From Hydrococcus rivularis NIES-593 (GTDB taxonomy: Bacteria > Cyanobacteriota > Cyanobacteriia > Cyanobacteriales > Microcystaceae): DNA of 64,000 bases. The notes beneath the pieces were generated by a model. That model made no database searches, was not told the origin of the DNA, and worked only from the letters and a program-made list of their open reading frames with translations. The position numbers and the translations under genes were made by a program. The stretch lies in assembly GCF_001904635.1 (NCBI RefSeq), contig NZ_MRCB01000008.1:1-64000 (forward strand), given 5' to 3'. Below are positions 9,305 to 18,334 of the stretch, piece after piece (within the stretch, counting starts at the first letter, position 1; each line of letters starts with the position of its first letter).

Positions 9305-10795
9305 ATGAAAGCGATTATGGTGGTGGGGACGACCTCCCATGCAGGAAAATCATTCCTGACGGCAGCTTTATGCCGAATTCTCTCCCGACAAGGTTGGCAC
9401 GTAGCGCCTTTTAAAGGGCAAAACATGGCACTGAATGCCTACGTAACGCCAACAGGCGGAGAAATCGGCTATGCTCAAGCGGTACAAGCTTGGGCAGCGG
9501 GGACGACCCCAAGAGTAGAAATGAACCCAATCTTGCTCAAACCGCAAGGAAATATGACTTCCCAAGTGATTATGATGGGCAAAGCCGTGGGAAAAACCAC
9601 TGCCGCAGAGTACTACGAAAATTACTTCGAGCGGGGCTGGGAAGCCATTACCAGCGCTTTGGCTAAGTTAAGCGCAGAATATGACTTGCTGATATGCGAA
9701 GGGGCAGGAAGCCCAGCAGAAATCAATCTCAAACACCGCGATCTGACCAACATGCGAGTAGCCAAGCATTTAAACGCGCCGACCTTATTGGTAGTGGATA
9801 TCGATCGCGGCGGCGCTTTTGCTCATGTTGTGGGCACGCTCGAATTACTAGAACCCGAAGAACGCGCTTTAATCAAAGGAATTGTGATTAATAAGTTTCG
9901 CGGGATTAAATCGCTTTTAGATCCGGGCATTAGCTGGCTGGAAAAACGGACGCAGATTCCTGTCGTTGGCGTTATTCCTTGGAGGGAGGCGATGTTTCCG
10001 GCAGAAGATTCCCTAGATTTGTTGGAGAGGCGTTCCTATAAACAGAATTCAGAAGTCAAGATCGCGATCGTTCGCCTGCCTCGCATTTCTAACTTTACCG
10101 ATTTCGACCCCTTGGATGCCGAAGCGACGGTTTCGATTAAATACGTCAATCTTCAGGAACCGTTAGGACATCCAGATGCAGTGATTATTCCCGGTTCTAA
10201 GACGACGATTACCGACCTAATGGCACTGCGCGAAAGCGGCATGGCAGATAAAATCCGAGATTATGCCGATGCAGGCGGGATCGTTTTGGGAATTTGTGGC
10301 GGTTTTCAAATGCTGGGGCAATCGGTGTTCGATCCAGAACGGGTTGAGAGCGATGAGGACGAATATCCAGGATTGAATCTCTTGCCAGTCGAGACCATTA
10401 TTTCCCGCGATAAAACTGCCCGCCAGCGACAAGTGGTGTCTAACTATCCCCAGTCGGGTTTGCCGATTGTGGGCTATGAAATTCATCAGGGAATGACGCG
10501 GATAGTCGAACCCGCTAAGAAATCGACAAAGCCCAGTTACTACCCGTTATTTAACGATTCCAACCTGGGAATGGTTAATGAATCCCAATCGATCTGGGGA
10601 TGCTATCTCCATGGTTTGTTTGACAATGGACCTTGGCGACGTGCCTGGTTGAATTATCTCAGACAGCGACGAGGACTATATTCCCTGCCGACTGGCATTG
10701 CTAACTATCGGGAACAGAGAGAAGCGATCCTCGACGCGATCGCCGATTTGGTTGACGAACACCTCAATTTAACCCCACTGATGTCCGAACGATAG
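9305..10795 (+). CDS. cobQ: Cobyric acid synthase
   Basis: Glutamine-dependent amidation of adenosylcobyrinic acid a,c-diamide at positions b, d, e and g in B12 synthesis. The 496-residue length is typical. The N-terminal dethiobiotin-synthetase-like ATP domain has VVGTTSHAGKS (about 6-16) and GAGSPAEINL. The C-terminal class I amidotransferase has the nucleophile Cys in LGICGGFQMLG and the triad His in CYLHGLFDN. ATG start. It converges on cysS with 14 bp between stops. Confidence 0.96.
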   Translation: MKAIMVVGTTSHAGKSFLTAALCRILSRQGWHVAPFKGQNMALNAYVTPTGGEIGYAQAVQAWAAGTTPRVEMNPILLKPQGNMTSQVIMMGKAVGKTTAAEYYENYFERGWEAITSALAKLSAEYDLLICEGAGSPAEINLKHRDLTNMRVAKHLNAPTLLVVDIDRGGAFAHVVGTLELLEPEERALIKGIVINKFRGIKSLLDPGISWLEKRTQIPVVGVIPWREAMFPAEDSLDLLERRSYKQNSEVKIAIVRLPRISNFTDFDPLDAEATVSIKYVNLQEPLGHPDAVIIPGSKTTITDLMALRESGMADKIRDYADAGGIVLGICGGFQMLGQSVFDPERVESDEDEYPGLNLLPVETIISRDKTARQRQVVSNYPQSGLPIVGYEIHQGMTRIVEPAKKSTKPSYYPLFNDSNLGMVNESQSIWGCYLHGLFDNGPWRRAWLNYLRQRRGLYSLPTGIANYREQREAILDAIADLVDEHLNLTPLMSER

Positions 10796-10809
10796 CGATC
10801 GCGTTTTGG

Positions 10810-12270
10810 TTACTGACGATGCCAACGGGTTACGCCGCCTGGTTGGTCGATAAGAACTATGCCTTGGGCTTTTAATTGGTCGCGAATGCGATCGCTTTCC
10901 GCCCAATTCTTGGCTTTTCGCGCTTCGGCACGTTTTTGGATCAGGTCTTCGATCTCGGCATCGCTCAAACCGCCTGTAGCCTCTTCTTTAACTGCTTCGG
11001 CTTCGGCTTCTAGCCCCAAAACCTGCGCCAATTCTACTAGAGTCCGCCACTGTTGCGCTAACTCCTGCGGTGGCGTTTCTGTTTTGCCCTCATGGACAAG
11101 CAAATTGCCTTCCTTGACTAACTTTTTAGCAATTTCAAATAAAACCGCTAATCCACCGGCAAAATTAAAGTCATTATCGACGGCTTCTTGAAATCGCTGT
11201 TCTAGGAGATTTTGAATTTTGGACTGGGAATTCTCTTGGATTGAATTCCAACCCAATTGCTCTCCATAGCGATGTCCAAATAGCAAACCTTCCCTAAGCG
11301 TATGCCAGCCATTAGTTGCTGCTTCTAAGGCTTCGTCAGTGAAATCGAGGGGTTTGCGGTAATGCGCCTGCAAAATAAATAAGCGCACTGCCATTGGTTC
11401 GACTCTCTCTAATAAATCGCGGATGGTAATGAAATTACCCAGCGATTTAGACATCTTTTCGCCTTCCACCTTGACCATGCCATTATGCATCCAATAACGT
11501 GCCAGCGGTTTTCCGGTTACTGCTTCAGATTGAGCAATTTCATTTTCGTGGTGCGGAAATATCAGATCGCTTCCACCAACGTGGATATCGATAGTCTCGC
11601 CGAGTTTCTCCCGCACCATCGCCGAACATTCGATGTGCCATCCCGGACGACCTTTGCCCCAAGGAGAATCCCAAGACGGTTCTCCCGGTTTAGCAGCTTT
11701 CCAGAGAGCAAAATCAGCGGGATTTTTCTTTTTCTGGTTTTCAGGATCTTCGAGATCCACTCGTCCGCTTGCTCCCGCTTGTAAATCTTCTAACTTGCGT
11801 CCTGAGAGCTTACCGTAGGAGGGAAATCGGCAGACGCAATAATATACGTCTCCATTAGTTCGATAGGCATAACCTTTCTGCTCTAACTCGCAGACGAGTC
11901 GCTCAATTCCATCAATTGTATGCGTCGCGCGGGGATAGTCATCGGCTTTCTTGACTTTTAGCCGTTCCATATCCTCGAAATATGCCTCAATGAAGCGTTC
12001 TGAGATTTCTTCCATCGAGCTTCCTTCTTGTCTGGCTCGATTGAGAATTTTGTCGTCAATATCGGTAAAATTCTGAACGTACTTGACTTCATAACCTCGC
12101 CATTCCAAATAACGACGCACCACATCCCAGACGATACAAGTCCGCGCATGACCTAAGTGGCAGTAGTCATAAACCGTGATGCCGCAGCAATACATCCGCA
12201 CCTTTCCAGGTTCTAGCGGTTCAAAGGGTTCTTCGCGACGGGTAAGCGTATTGTAAAGCTTTAAAGTCAT
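10810..12270 (-). CDS. cysS: Cysteinyl-tRNA synthetase
   Basis: Class I aminoacyl-tRNA synthetase charging tRNA-Cys; 486 residues, full length. The HIGH-box variant is CHLGHART (about 38-45), zinc ligands include the Cys in YCCGITVYD and the His in GWHIECSAM, and the KMSKSLGN signature follows EGE. The C-terminal helical anticodon-binding region ends in the expected RDQLKAQGIVLIDQ. ATG start. Confidence 0.97.
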   Translation of the reverse strand: MTLKLYNTLTRREEPFEPLEPGKVRMYCCGITVYDYCHLGHARTCIVWDVVRRYLEWRGYEVKYVQNFTDIDDKILNRARQEGSSMEEISERFIEAYFEDMERLKVKKADDYPRATHTIDGIERLVCELEQKGYAYRTNGDVYYCVCRFPSYGKLSGRKLEDLQAGASGRVDLEDPENQKKKNPADFALWKAAKPGEPSWDSPWGKGRPGWHIECSAMVREKLGETIDIHVGGSDLIFPHHENEIAQSEAVTGKPLARYWMHNGMVKVEGEKMSKSLGNFITIRDLLERVEPMAVRLFILQAHYRKPLDFTDEALEAATNGWHTLREGLLFGHRYGEQLGWNSIQENSQSKIQNLLEQRFQEAVDNDFNFAGGLAVLFEIAKKLVKEGNLLVHEGKTETPPQELAQQWRTLVELAQVLGLEAEAEAVKEEATGGLSDAEIEDLIQKRAEARKAKNWAESDRIRDQLKAQGIVLIDQPGGVTRWHRQ

Positions 12271-12383
12271 GGGATTGTAGATAGATTCAGATTCAAGCCA
12301 ATAAGCAATAATAGGGTATAAAGAGTAACCCTGCCGCGATCTTATCCTAAACCCATGACAATGGAAGACTCCGCAACTCTACA

Positions 12384-12530
12384 TTGCCCGTGCCTTTGGA
12401 ATTAACGATTCAATTAACAGACGAACAATTTTTTATTTTAGAGCTGATTCCTAGAGAGAAACGAAAGCCGAGCCAGTGGCAGAAGAGAAGATTGTATCGC
12501 GAACAAGTCGGATTCAGGGCTGTCAGATGA
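12384..12530 (+). pseudogene. Possible Uma2-family nuclease remnant
   Basis: A 48-codon frame reads VPLELTIQLTDEQFFILE near its start, recalling the N-terminal strand-helix (PLEL-LTDEQF) of Uma2-type putative endonucleases that are abundant in cyanobacteria. The rest of the domain, including the PD-(D/E)xK core, is missing. The call rests on about 18 residues. Confidence 0.35.
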
Positions 12531-12619
12531 GCCGCCCGCCAAAGATTGCCAACGCCAAATGCAAAGCGTATCCGAGTGATTTGAGTGATGCGGAATGGAA
12601 AATTAATGAACTACGCTAA
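12527..12619 (+). pseudogene. Transposase N-terminal remnant (IS5/IS4-like)
   Basis: A 30-codon frame contains AYPSDLSDAEWKI, the typical N-terminal signature (YPSDLTDAQWEIL) of IS5-group transposases. The frame stops within a few codons, inside the left arm of the inverted repeat at 12603. No catalytic DDE region is present. Confidence 0.5.
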
Positions 12620-12651
12620 TCTCAGCGTAGCGGACTGGAGTAGTTCATTAA
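12603..12651. repeat. Compound inverted repeat at transposase remnant
   Basis: An outer perfect 12-bp inverted repeat (TTAATGAACTAC at 12603-12614 and its complement at 12640-12651). It competes with an inner 7-bp hairpin CTACGCT/AGCGTAG (12611-12630). It could be a relic of a deletion or IS end. Confidence 0.6.
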
Positions 12652-12755
12652 AATTGAGCTTTGTTTCTTGATCCGACATTAGCATATATTTTTATTTTAA
12701 GGTCAAGTTCTGATATTTTATTCCTTGAATTCAGTGTAGCGAATGTTTGCTAAGT

Positions 12756-14111
12756 TTAACTTTTGTTATCTAGGTTAATGCGATCGAGCAATTGAGACAG
12801 GGTTTGACTGAGTTGGGGATCTTGTTGCCGTAGCTGACCGATTTTCTCGCAACTGTACATCACGGTTGTATGGTCTTTGCCGCCGAATTCTTCGCCAATT
12901 CTGGGCAAACTCAGATCGGTATGCTGGCGCATCAGATACATGCCGATTTGTCTGGCGATACTGATTTCCCGCCGTCGAGAATTTCCTTTCAAGTCCTCTA
13001 TCGAGACTTTAAACGTCTCGGCTACCGCATTCAAGATGCTTTCTGGAGAAGCTGCTGCCCTTTCCATCGGCGGATTGAGAACTGGGGCAAGATTTTCCAC
13101 CGTCATCGGCAAACCCGAAATGGAAATGTAGGTAATAGCCCGAATTAGCGCCCCCTCCAATTCCCGAATGTTGGAAGTGTAGTTAGCAGCGATATATTCG
13201 ATGACCTCTCGTGGGAGGCGCATATGTTCGTATTCAGCTTTTTTCTGCAAAATTGCCATCCGCGTTTCCAAGTCGGGGACTTGAATATCGGCAATCAACC
13301 CCATCGAGAAGCGAGAAATCAGACGATCCTGCAAGCTGGGGATTCGTTTGGGCGGGCGATCGCTTGCCAAGACAACTTGCTTTCCGGCTTCGTGTAAGGT
13401 GTTAAAGGTGTGGAAAAATTCTTCTTGGGTGTATTCTTTGCCTTCAATAAATTGAATGTCATCGACCAAGAGCACGTCGGCTGTGCGATAATGCTCTCGA
13501 AAGCTTTGCATGCTATCTTGACGAATGGCACTAATCAGGTCGTTGGTAAATTGTTCGGTAGAAACGTAAAAAATTTTGGAATTCGGGTGTATTTCTAGGC
13601 GATAATTGGCGATCGCTTGCATTAGATGGGTTTTTCCCAAACCAACGCCGCCGCAGAGAAACAGAGGATTAAACTCTCGTCCAGGAGATTCGGCAACCGC
13701 CAGCGAAGCCGCGTGTGCCATACGATTGGTCGGTCCGACTACGTAGCGAGAAAAGGTATATTTGGGGTTTAATTTGGTCGGTTTCGGGCGATCGCTCGCT
13801 AAACTATCTGCTGGATCGAGCATAAAGCGAGAAGCATCGGGATCGCCAACAATGGCGAGATTTTCTCCTTGGGCGGCTGTGAGTTGAATTTCTATCGGAT
13901 AGCCGAGAATTTCCCGTACCGCATCGGCAATGGTTTTGAGATAGTTTTTTTGTAGGTGATTGAGAATAAAAGGGTTGGCAGCCCTAATAACCAAAACATT
14001 GTCTGTTAACTCCTGGACTGTCGCCGTCTTAATCCAAGTCTCAAAAGCGGGACGAGTTAGTTGTAGCTGAAGTCTTTCTAGAACTTGATTCCAGAGTTGT
14101 TGTGGGGACAT
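12756..14111 (-). CDS. dnaA: Chromosomal replication initiator DnaA
   Basis: AAA+ initiator that binds DnaA boxes and melts oriC; 451 residues, ATG start. Domain I ([13 protein letters not shown]) is at the N-terminus. Walker [12 protein letters not shown] is at about 154-164 (Lys160), Walker B in [12 protein letters not shown], and the DNA-binding signature [15 protein letters not shown] lies near the C-terminus. No dnaN neighbour and no obvious cluster of TTATCCACA-type boxes lies on either side, so this need not be the origin. It is divergent from def. Confidence 0.97.
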   Translation of the reverse strand: MSPQQLWNQVLERLQLQLTRPAFETWIKTATVQELTDNVLVIRAANPFILNHLQKNYLKTIADAVREILGYPIEIQLTAAQGENLAIVGDPDASRFMLDPADSLASDRPKPTKLNPKYTFSRYVVGPTNRMAHAASLAVAESPGREFNPLFLCGGVGLGKTHLMQAIANYRLEIHPNSKIFYVSTEQFTNDLISAIRQDSMQSFREHYRTADVLLVDDIQFIEGKEYTQEEFFHTFNTLHEAGKQVVLASDRPPKRIPSLQDRLISRFSMGLIADIQVPDLETRMAILQKKAEYEHMRLPREVIEYIAANYTSNIRELEGALIRAITYISISGLPMTVENLAPVLNPPMERAAASPESILNAVAETFKVSIEDLKGNSRRREISIARQIGMYLMRQHTDLSLPRIGEEFGGKDHTTVMYSCEKIGQLRQQDPQLSQTLSQLLDRINLDNKS

Positions 14112-14219
14112 TTACACGAAATCGATCTGCGATCGGTGACTAGAAACTTATAGTTTAGCGATATCTAAAAGAGAATAGTATTATCTATTTTTAAGTCCGA
14201 TTGATTAAAGAAATTGATT

Positions 14220-14750
14220 ATGGCTGACCCCCTAGAAATTGTCCAGTTAGGCAACCCGATTTTGAGAAAAGTCGCCCAACCTGTAGTTAACACTACAGAC
14301 GCGACGATTCAAACACTAATCGATTCCCTAATAGAAACAGCAGTATCAGCCAATGGGGTTGGAATTGCTGCCCCTCAAGTCGCTCGCTCCTATCGCCTGT
14401 TTATTGTTGCCTCGCGTCCTAACCCTCGCTATCCCAACGCGCCGTCAATGGAACCGACAGCTATGCTCAATCCAAAAATTGTCGCACATTCGGAGGAAAT
14501 GGTCAAAGGTTGGGAAGGGTGTCTCAGCATTCCTGGAATTCGCGGTTTAGTACCTAGATATCAAGTCGTCGAAGTAGAATATTGCGATCGCTACGGCAAC
14601 TTACAGCATCGAGAACTGACGGATTTTGTCGCCAGAATCTTCCAACACGAATTAGATCATCTCGATGGTATTGTCTTTCTCGATCGCGTAGAAAGCACTC
14701 AAGACCTATTTACCGAACAAGAATATCAACGCATAATTAGTGACCGGTAA
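14220..14750 (+). CDS. def: Peptide deformylase
   Basis: Removes the N-formyl group from nascent proteins. 176 residues from the ATG at 14220; an in-frame TTG two codons earlier is less likely. All three family motifs are present: GVGIAAPQV, EGCLSIPG (metal Cys) and QHELDHLDG (two metal His and catalytic Glu). Confidence 0.95.
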   Translation: MADPLEIVQLGNPILRKVAQPVVNTTDATIQTLIDSLIETAVSANGVGIAAPQVARSYRLFIVASRPNPRYPNAPSMEPTAMLNPKIVAHSEEMVKGWEGCLSIPGIRGLVPRYQVVEVEYCDRYGNLQHRELTDFVARIFQHELDHLDGIVFLDRVESTQDLFTEQEYQRIISDR

Positions 14751-14884
14751 TTCGATTTTGGATTAGGGATTGGTCATTGGTTATTGGTCATTTGTCTTTT
14801 GTTAGTGGTTAGTAGTTAGTCGTTAATTGTCTCCCCATTTCCCAGTCTCCTCACACTCCCCATCTCTCAATCACCTTCTCACCA
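14751..14884. repeat. Low-complexity short-word intergenic repeat
   Basis: The gap between def and the ROK kinase is made of recurring short words (GGTTATTGGTCATTTG, TTAGTGG/TTAGTAG, CTCCCCAT). The same vocabulary fills gaps at 30020-30180, 38400-38545, 49685-49720 and 61865-61945. This is typical short repeat sequence of cyanobacterial spacers. Confidence 0.6.
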
Positions 14885-15790
14885 GTGGATAATCTCGAAG
14901 TTATCGGTATCGATTTAGGCGGAACTGCGATTAAACTCGGACGGGTTCTCAAAGATGGAACTTGTCGAGAGTTCATAACCATTGCTACTCCCCAACCTGC
15001 CATGCCAGAAGCAGTAGTAGAAGCGATTCTTGCTGCACTAGAGCAACTCAACCGCGAGAAGAAATGCATCGCTTTGGGGGTGGGTATGCCCGGACCCGCC
15101 GATGCCGAAGGGAGAATCGCGAAAATAGCAATTAATCTCCCAGGATGGTGCGATGTTCCCCTAGCAGATTGGTTAGAAAAAGAAACGGGGCTGCCAACGA
15201 TTATTGCTAACGATGCCAATTGTGCTGGACTGGGAGAGGCATGGTTGGGGGCAGGAAGGCGATTTCGCAATATGATTCTATTAACATTGGGAACGGGTGT
15301 AGGCGGTGCCGTCATCCTCGATCGCAAGTTGTTTATAGGACACCGAGGTGCAGCCGGAGAATTGGGATTGATTACCTTAAATCCAGATGGTCCACCCTGC
15401 AATAGCGGCAATCAAGGATCTTTAGAGCAATACGTCTCAGTTCGAGCTATTCGTCGCATCACGGGCAAAGAACCTGCTGAGTTAGGAAAATTAGCTAAAG
15501 GCGGCGACAAGGAGGCATTGGCTTTCTGGGAAGAATATGGAAGATGGTTAGGGGCAGGATTGGCTAGTTCGATTTATATCTTGTCGCCAGAAGCGGTTGT
15601 TATTGGCGGCGGAGTTAGTGCCAGTGCAGAATTTTTCTTTCCTGCAACTTTAGCAGAAATAGAACGAAGAGTTATGCCAACTTCCCGCGTTGGGTTAAAG
15701 CTTTTAACCGCACAATTAGGCAATCAAGCAGGCATTATAGGGGCGGCAAAGTTGGCTTGGCAGATGCTAGAAGGTAGAGCGAATAAGTGA
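14885..15790 (+). CDS. ROK-family glucokinase
   Basis: ATP-dependent sugar kinase of the ROK family, most likely glucokinase; 301 residues, GTG start. It shows the phosphate-1 motif GIDLGGTAIKLG, the catalytic Asp in NDANCAGLGEA, and the ROK signature GHRGAAGELG. The zinc-binding loop is degenerate: PPCNSGNQGSLEQY keeps only the first Cys of the canonical CxCGxxGCxE. Sugar specificity is not proved by sequence. Confidence 0.88.
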   Translation: MDNLEVIGIDLGGTAIKLGRVLKDGTCREFITIATPQPAMPEAVVEAILAALEQLNREKKCIALGVGMPGPADAEGRIAKIAINLPGWCDVPLADWLEKETGLPTIIANDANCAGLGEAWLGAGRRFRNMILLTLGTGVGGAVILDRKLFIGHRGAAGELGLITLNPDGPPCNSGNQGSLEQYVSVRAIRRITGKEPAELGKLAKGGDKEALAFWEEYGRWLGAGLASSIYILSPEAVVIGGGVSASAEFFFPATLAEIERRVMPTSRVGLKLLTAQLGNQAGIIGAAKLAWQMLEGRANK

Positions 15791-15844
15791 ATATATTTAT
15801 ATTTAAGACAAAATAGTTGCTAAAATTTTTACAAAAGATTTTAG

Positions 15845-15853
15845 TGCTAGAAT
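15845..15853 (+). promoter_or_regulatory. Candidate extended -10 promoter of the RRM gene
   Basis: TGCTAGAAT is an extended -10 element about 130 bases before the RRM start, with a poor TTTTTA-like -35. It implies a long leader, common in cold-regulated cyanobacterial rbp genes. Confidence 0.3.
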
Positions 15854-15985
15854 AAAAGGGTTAACAGAGAATAGTATCGGTAGCAGAGCTAGTTATTCGC
15901 ATTTACAGGTTTTTCCCGTTTAGTTTTAGCAAGATTCTCTCCGAAATCTTAATCTCTACACCATTTCAATCGACGGAGATAATCT

Positions 15986-16282
15986 ATGTCAATTTATGTA
16001 GGCAATCTATCTTATGAGGTTACAGAAGAAGCTCTGAATTCTGTCTTTGCTGAATTTGGTTCGGTCAGGCGAGTCCACCTCCCCACTGACTACGAAACGG
16101 GTCGCGTGCGAGGCTTTGCCTTCGTGGAAATGGACACGCTCACTCAAGAAGATTCTGCTATTGAAGCTCTTGATGGGGCCCAATGGATGGGACGCGAGAT
16201 GAAAGTCAACAAAGCCAAACCTCGCGAAGACCGCAACAACAGAGGCTCATTTGGTGGCAGTCGAAGAAATAACAGATTCTAG
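15986..16282 (+). CDS. RRM-type RNA-binding protein (cyanobacterial Rbp)
   Basis: A 98-residue single RRM protein, ATG start with GGAGAT-type ribosome site. RNP-2 is IYVGNL (3-8), RNP-1 is RGFAFVEM (42-49), and the tail is short, Gly/Arg/Asn-rich (NNRGSFGGSRRNNRF). Cyanobacterial members bind mRNA, and several are cold-induced or affect transcript localisation. No rpsU follows, unlike many cold-regulated copies. Confidence 0.93.
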   Translation: MSIYVGNLSYEVTEEALNSVFAEFGSVRRVHLPTDYETGRVRGFAFVEMDTLTQEDSAIEALDGAQWMGREMKVNKAKPREDRNNRGSFGGSRRNNRF

Positions 16283-16434
16283 AGACAATTTTAAGCTGTG
16301 GGGCTAAAGTCTTTTTAGCTCTGGCTGGCGATCGCGTTCGGTGGAAGCATTTGTCTTTTCCCCATCGAGCGCCGCTTTTTATAGCGAAAGTGTCTCAATC
16401 CAACAAACTTGGGTCTCAATGAGGTTAAGTAGTC

Positions 16435-16641
16435 ATGAAAATTCAAGCGTTAGATATTCGAGTTGGCGATCGCATCGTTGCCTACTTCAATACTAAGATG
16501 CAGGTTTGCACAGTGCAATACATCCTCGATTCCGGTCAGACCAATATTACGCTATCAGTCTTCATAGGCGATCGTTATCGCTATGCAGCCTCGCGCATAG
16601 TCCGATTTCGTCCAGATGCTTTTGTCGAGCTAGCCAACTAA
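16435..16641 (+). CDS. Small beta-rich hypothetical protein
   Basis: 68 residues, ATG start, AGG 9 bases upstream. The sequence (IQALDIRVGDRIVAYF, CTVQYILDSGQTNITLSVF) suggests a small beta barrel of the kind seen in short cyanobacterial proteins. The family is not recognised. It lies 152 bp after the RRM gene on the same strand, with a small stem GCTAAA/TTTAGC in the gap. Confidence 0.55.
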   Translation: MKIQALDIRVGDRIVAYFNTKMQVCTVQYILDSGQTNITLSVFIGDRYRYAASRIVRFRPDAFVELAN

Positions 16642-17116
16642 AAGTCACAAAAGTTATTAATTCTAATCGATTATCTCATCTAGCTTTGCCCGTTTTGTGG
16701 CTTCAAAATTACAACTGCGATTTTTATTAAAGTTGTCATTAATTTCCCCGCCGAGCGAAAAAGTCTTCTAGAAAAGACCCGCTCGGAATTTCAGTCGATT
16801 TTAATCGAGTTGGGCTTTGAGCCTAGAACTTTAGTTCTAGGGGTCGATCTGGCATTGTAGCTACTGCTATTAAAAAATGCCAGCTTTTTAACTTAATTTC
16901 CTCAGAGAGACTAAGTTAGAAGGAGCTAAGTTGAAGGGAGCTTATCTGGATGAATAAAATCTTCACGAATTAGTACTCCCTGAAGTTAGGATTGAGGAAA
17001 TGGTAATTTCTCACAAGTTCCTCACATTTGTTGCCTAATCTTATAGTCAAATTTTAATTAACTTTTTCAAGCTCTAATTAACTAAATAGCCCAATCAATT
17101 TTTGGAGACTTCTCAC
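16642..17116. other. Leader region of the OCP gene with a multi-hairpin element
   Basis: 475 bp. The first half holds hairpin element A (16745-16850). The remainder is AT-rich with TTAATTAACT words and no coding sign, and probably holds the OCP promoter. GGAG sits 10 bases before the OCP ATG. Confidence 0.5.
16745..16850 (-). repeat. Multi-hairpin dispersed element, copy A
   Basis: Three hairpins in series: CCGAGCG/CGCTCGG (16751-16786), CAGTCGATTTTAATCGAGT (16792-16810) and CCTAGAACTTTAGTTCTAGG (16822-16841). The last two, with their spacer, recur in inverted orientation after kaiC at 58602-58660. Confidence 0.7.
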
Positions 17117-18076
17117 ATGTCATATACCATCGACTCAGCTAGAACCATTTTCCCTGACACTCAAGTAGCTGATGCGGTTCCGGCTACGATTGAATCATTC
17201 AATCAACTCAGTGCTGAGGATCAGTTAGCTTTACTTTGGTTTGCCTATACCGAGATGGGAGTTACCATCACTCCCGCAGCTATGTCGGCAGTCAACATGG
17301 TCTTTGCCGAAAACACTCTGACTCAAATCAAACAGATGCCTGCTGGCGAGCAAACGCAAGTGATGTGCGATCTGGTTAACCATGCTGACACTCCCATCTG
17401 CCGTACCTATTCGTCTTTCGGCACGAATGTTAAGTTGGGCTTTTGGTATCAGTTAAGCGAGTGGATGAAACAGGGAATTGTTGCTCCCATTCCAGAACGC
17501 TATAAATTGTCTGCAAAAGCATCAGAGGTTCTCCAAGCCATCCGCCAACTGGAAGGGGGTCAGCAACTTACTGTCTTGCAGGAGATTGTCTCCAAGATGG
17601 GGTATGCTCCAACTGAGGGTACTCCAAAAGTTAAAGAACCTGTGGTTCCACCTAAAGAACTTGCACCTCGAAAGAAGGTCACAATTGAAGGCATCGACAA
17701 CTCTACAGTCCTAAGCTACATGGAAAATATGAACGCCTTTGATTTCAAGGCAGCAGTAGCTTTATTTACGGAAGATGGTGCCCTGCAACCTCCTTTCGAA
17801 GAACCGATTGTGGGTCATGAGAACATCCTCGCCTATATGCGGGATAACTGCTACGGACTCAAGCTGATGCCTGAGCGAGGGATATCCGAACCAGCAGAAG
17901 GAGGGTTCACCCAAGTTAAAGTGACAGGAAAAGTACAAACTCCCTGGTTTGGTGGTAGTGTCGTCATTAACGTTGCTTGGCGGTTTTTACTCAATCCTGA
18001 AGGCAAGATTTTCTTTTTAGCAATTGACGTGCTGGCTTCTGCTGAGGAGCTACTAAATTTAGGTCTTGTTCGGTAG
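17117..18076 (+). CDS. ocp: Orange carotenoid protein (OCP paralogue)
   Basis: Photoactive ketocarotenoid protein that quenches phycobilisome energy. 319 residues from the ATG at 17117; a TTG five codons upstream is unlikely. The N-terminal all-helical domain (about 15-165) has Tyr44 and Trp110. The linker (about 165-190) leads to the C-terminal NTF2-like domain (about 193-315) with Tyr201, Trp277 and Trp288, so the carotenoid tunnel looks intact. Hand alignment with Synechocystis OCP1 puts Gln at 155 and Asn at 244 where OCP1 has the Arg155-Glu244 inter-domain salt bridge. Asn104 is kept. No fluorescence recovery protein gene is in the window. The differences suggest a non-OCP1 clade (OCP2 or OCPX). 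The downstream genes on the same strand look carotenoid-related. Confidence 0.95.
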   Translation: MSYTIDSARTIFPDTQVADAVPATIESFNQLSAEDQLALLWFAYTEMGVTITPAAMSAVNMVFAENTLTQIKQMPAGEQTQVMCDLVNHADTPICRTYSSFGTNVKLGFWYQLSEWMKQGIVAPIPERYKLSAKASEVLQAIRQLEGGQQLTVLQEIVSKMGYAPTEGTPKVKEPVVPPKELAPRKKVTIEGIDNSTVLSYMENMNAFDFKAAVALFTEDGALQPPFEEPIVGHENILAYMRDNCYGLKLMPERGISEPAEGGFTQVKVTGKVQTPWFGGSVVINVAWRFLLNPEGKIFFLAIDVLASAEELLNLGLVR

Positions 18077-18097
18077 AAGAACGTGAGAGTGATGAGT

Positions 18098-18123
18098 GAG
18101 GAGCTTTGTGATTTAAGCTCCTC
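18098..18123. terminator. Hairpin after ocp
   Basis: A perfect 9-bp stem GAGGAGCTT/AAGCTCCTC with an 8-base loop, 21 bp past the ocp stop and without a T-run. It could end or stabilise the ocp transcript. Confidence 0.45.
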
Positions 18124-18334
18124 GCGATATCGAGTAGCTTAAATCATGCTCTAAAGCCTAAAAATATAGAAGATTGAATTCAATCAAATATTTTTGATAG
18201 TTGCAGTCTTTATCAGACTGCTCCATTTTATGGTTCTAGCTTTTTTCAATCTGGCGATTCTTTGATAGGGCGAACAGCGATCGACTACAATGCGACTGAG
18301 TCGGTTCTGTAGAGCATACCATTAGAACCCAAAG

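Larger units (their letters stand above)
12271..12755. other. Decayed mobile-DNA and gene remnants between cysS and dnaA
   Basis: 485 bp with no intact gene. It contains a possible Uma2-type nuclease fragment, the N-terminus of an IS5/IS4-like transposase and a compound inverted repeat, listed separately. The last 100 bp before the dnaA stop are AT-rich. Confidence 0.6.

Noticed and set aside
12756-14219. Replication origin next to dnaA
   Set aside because: No cluster of DnaA-box-like nonamers and no dnaN nearby; in cyanobacteria dnaA is often away from oriC.
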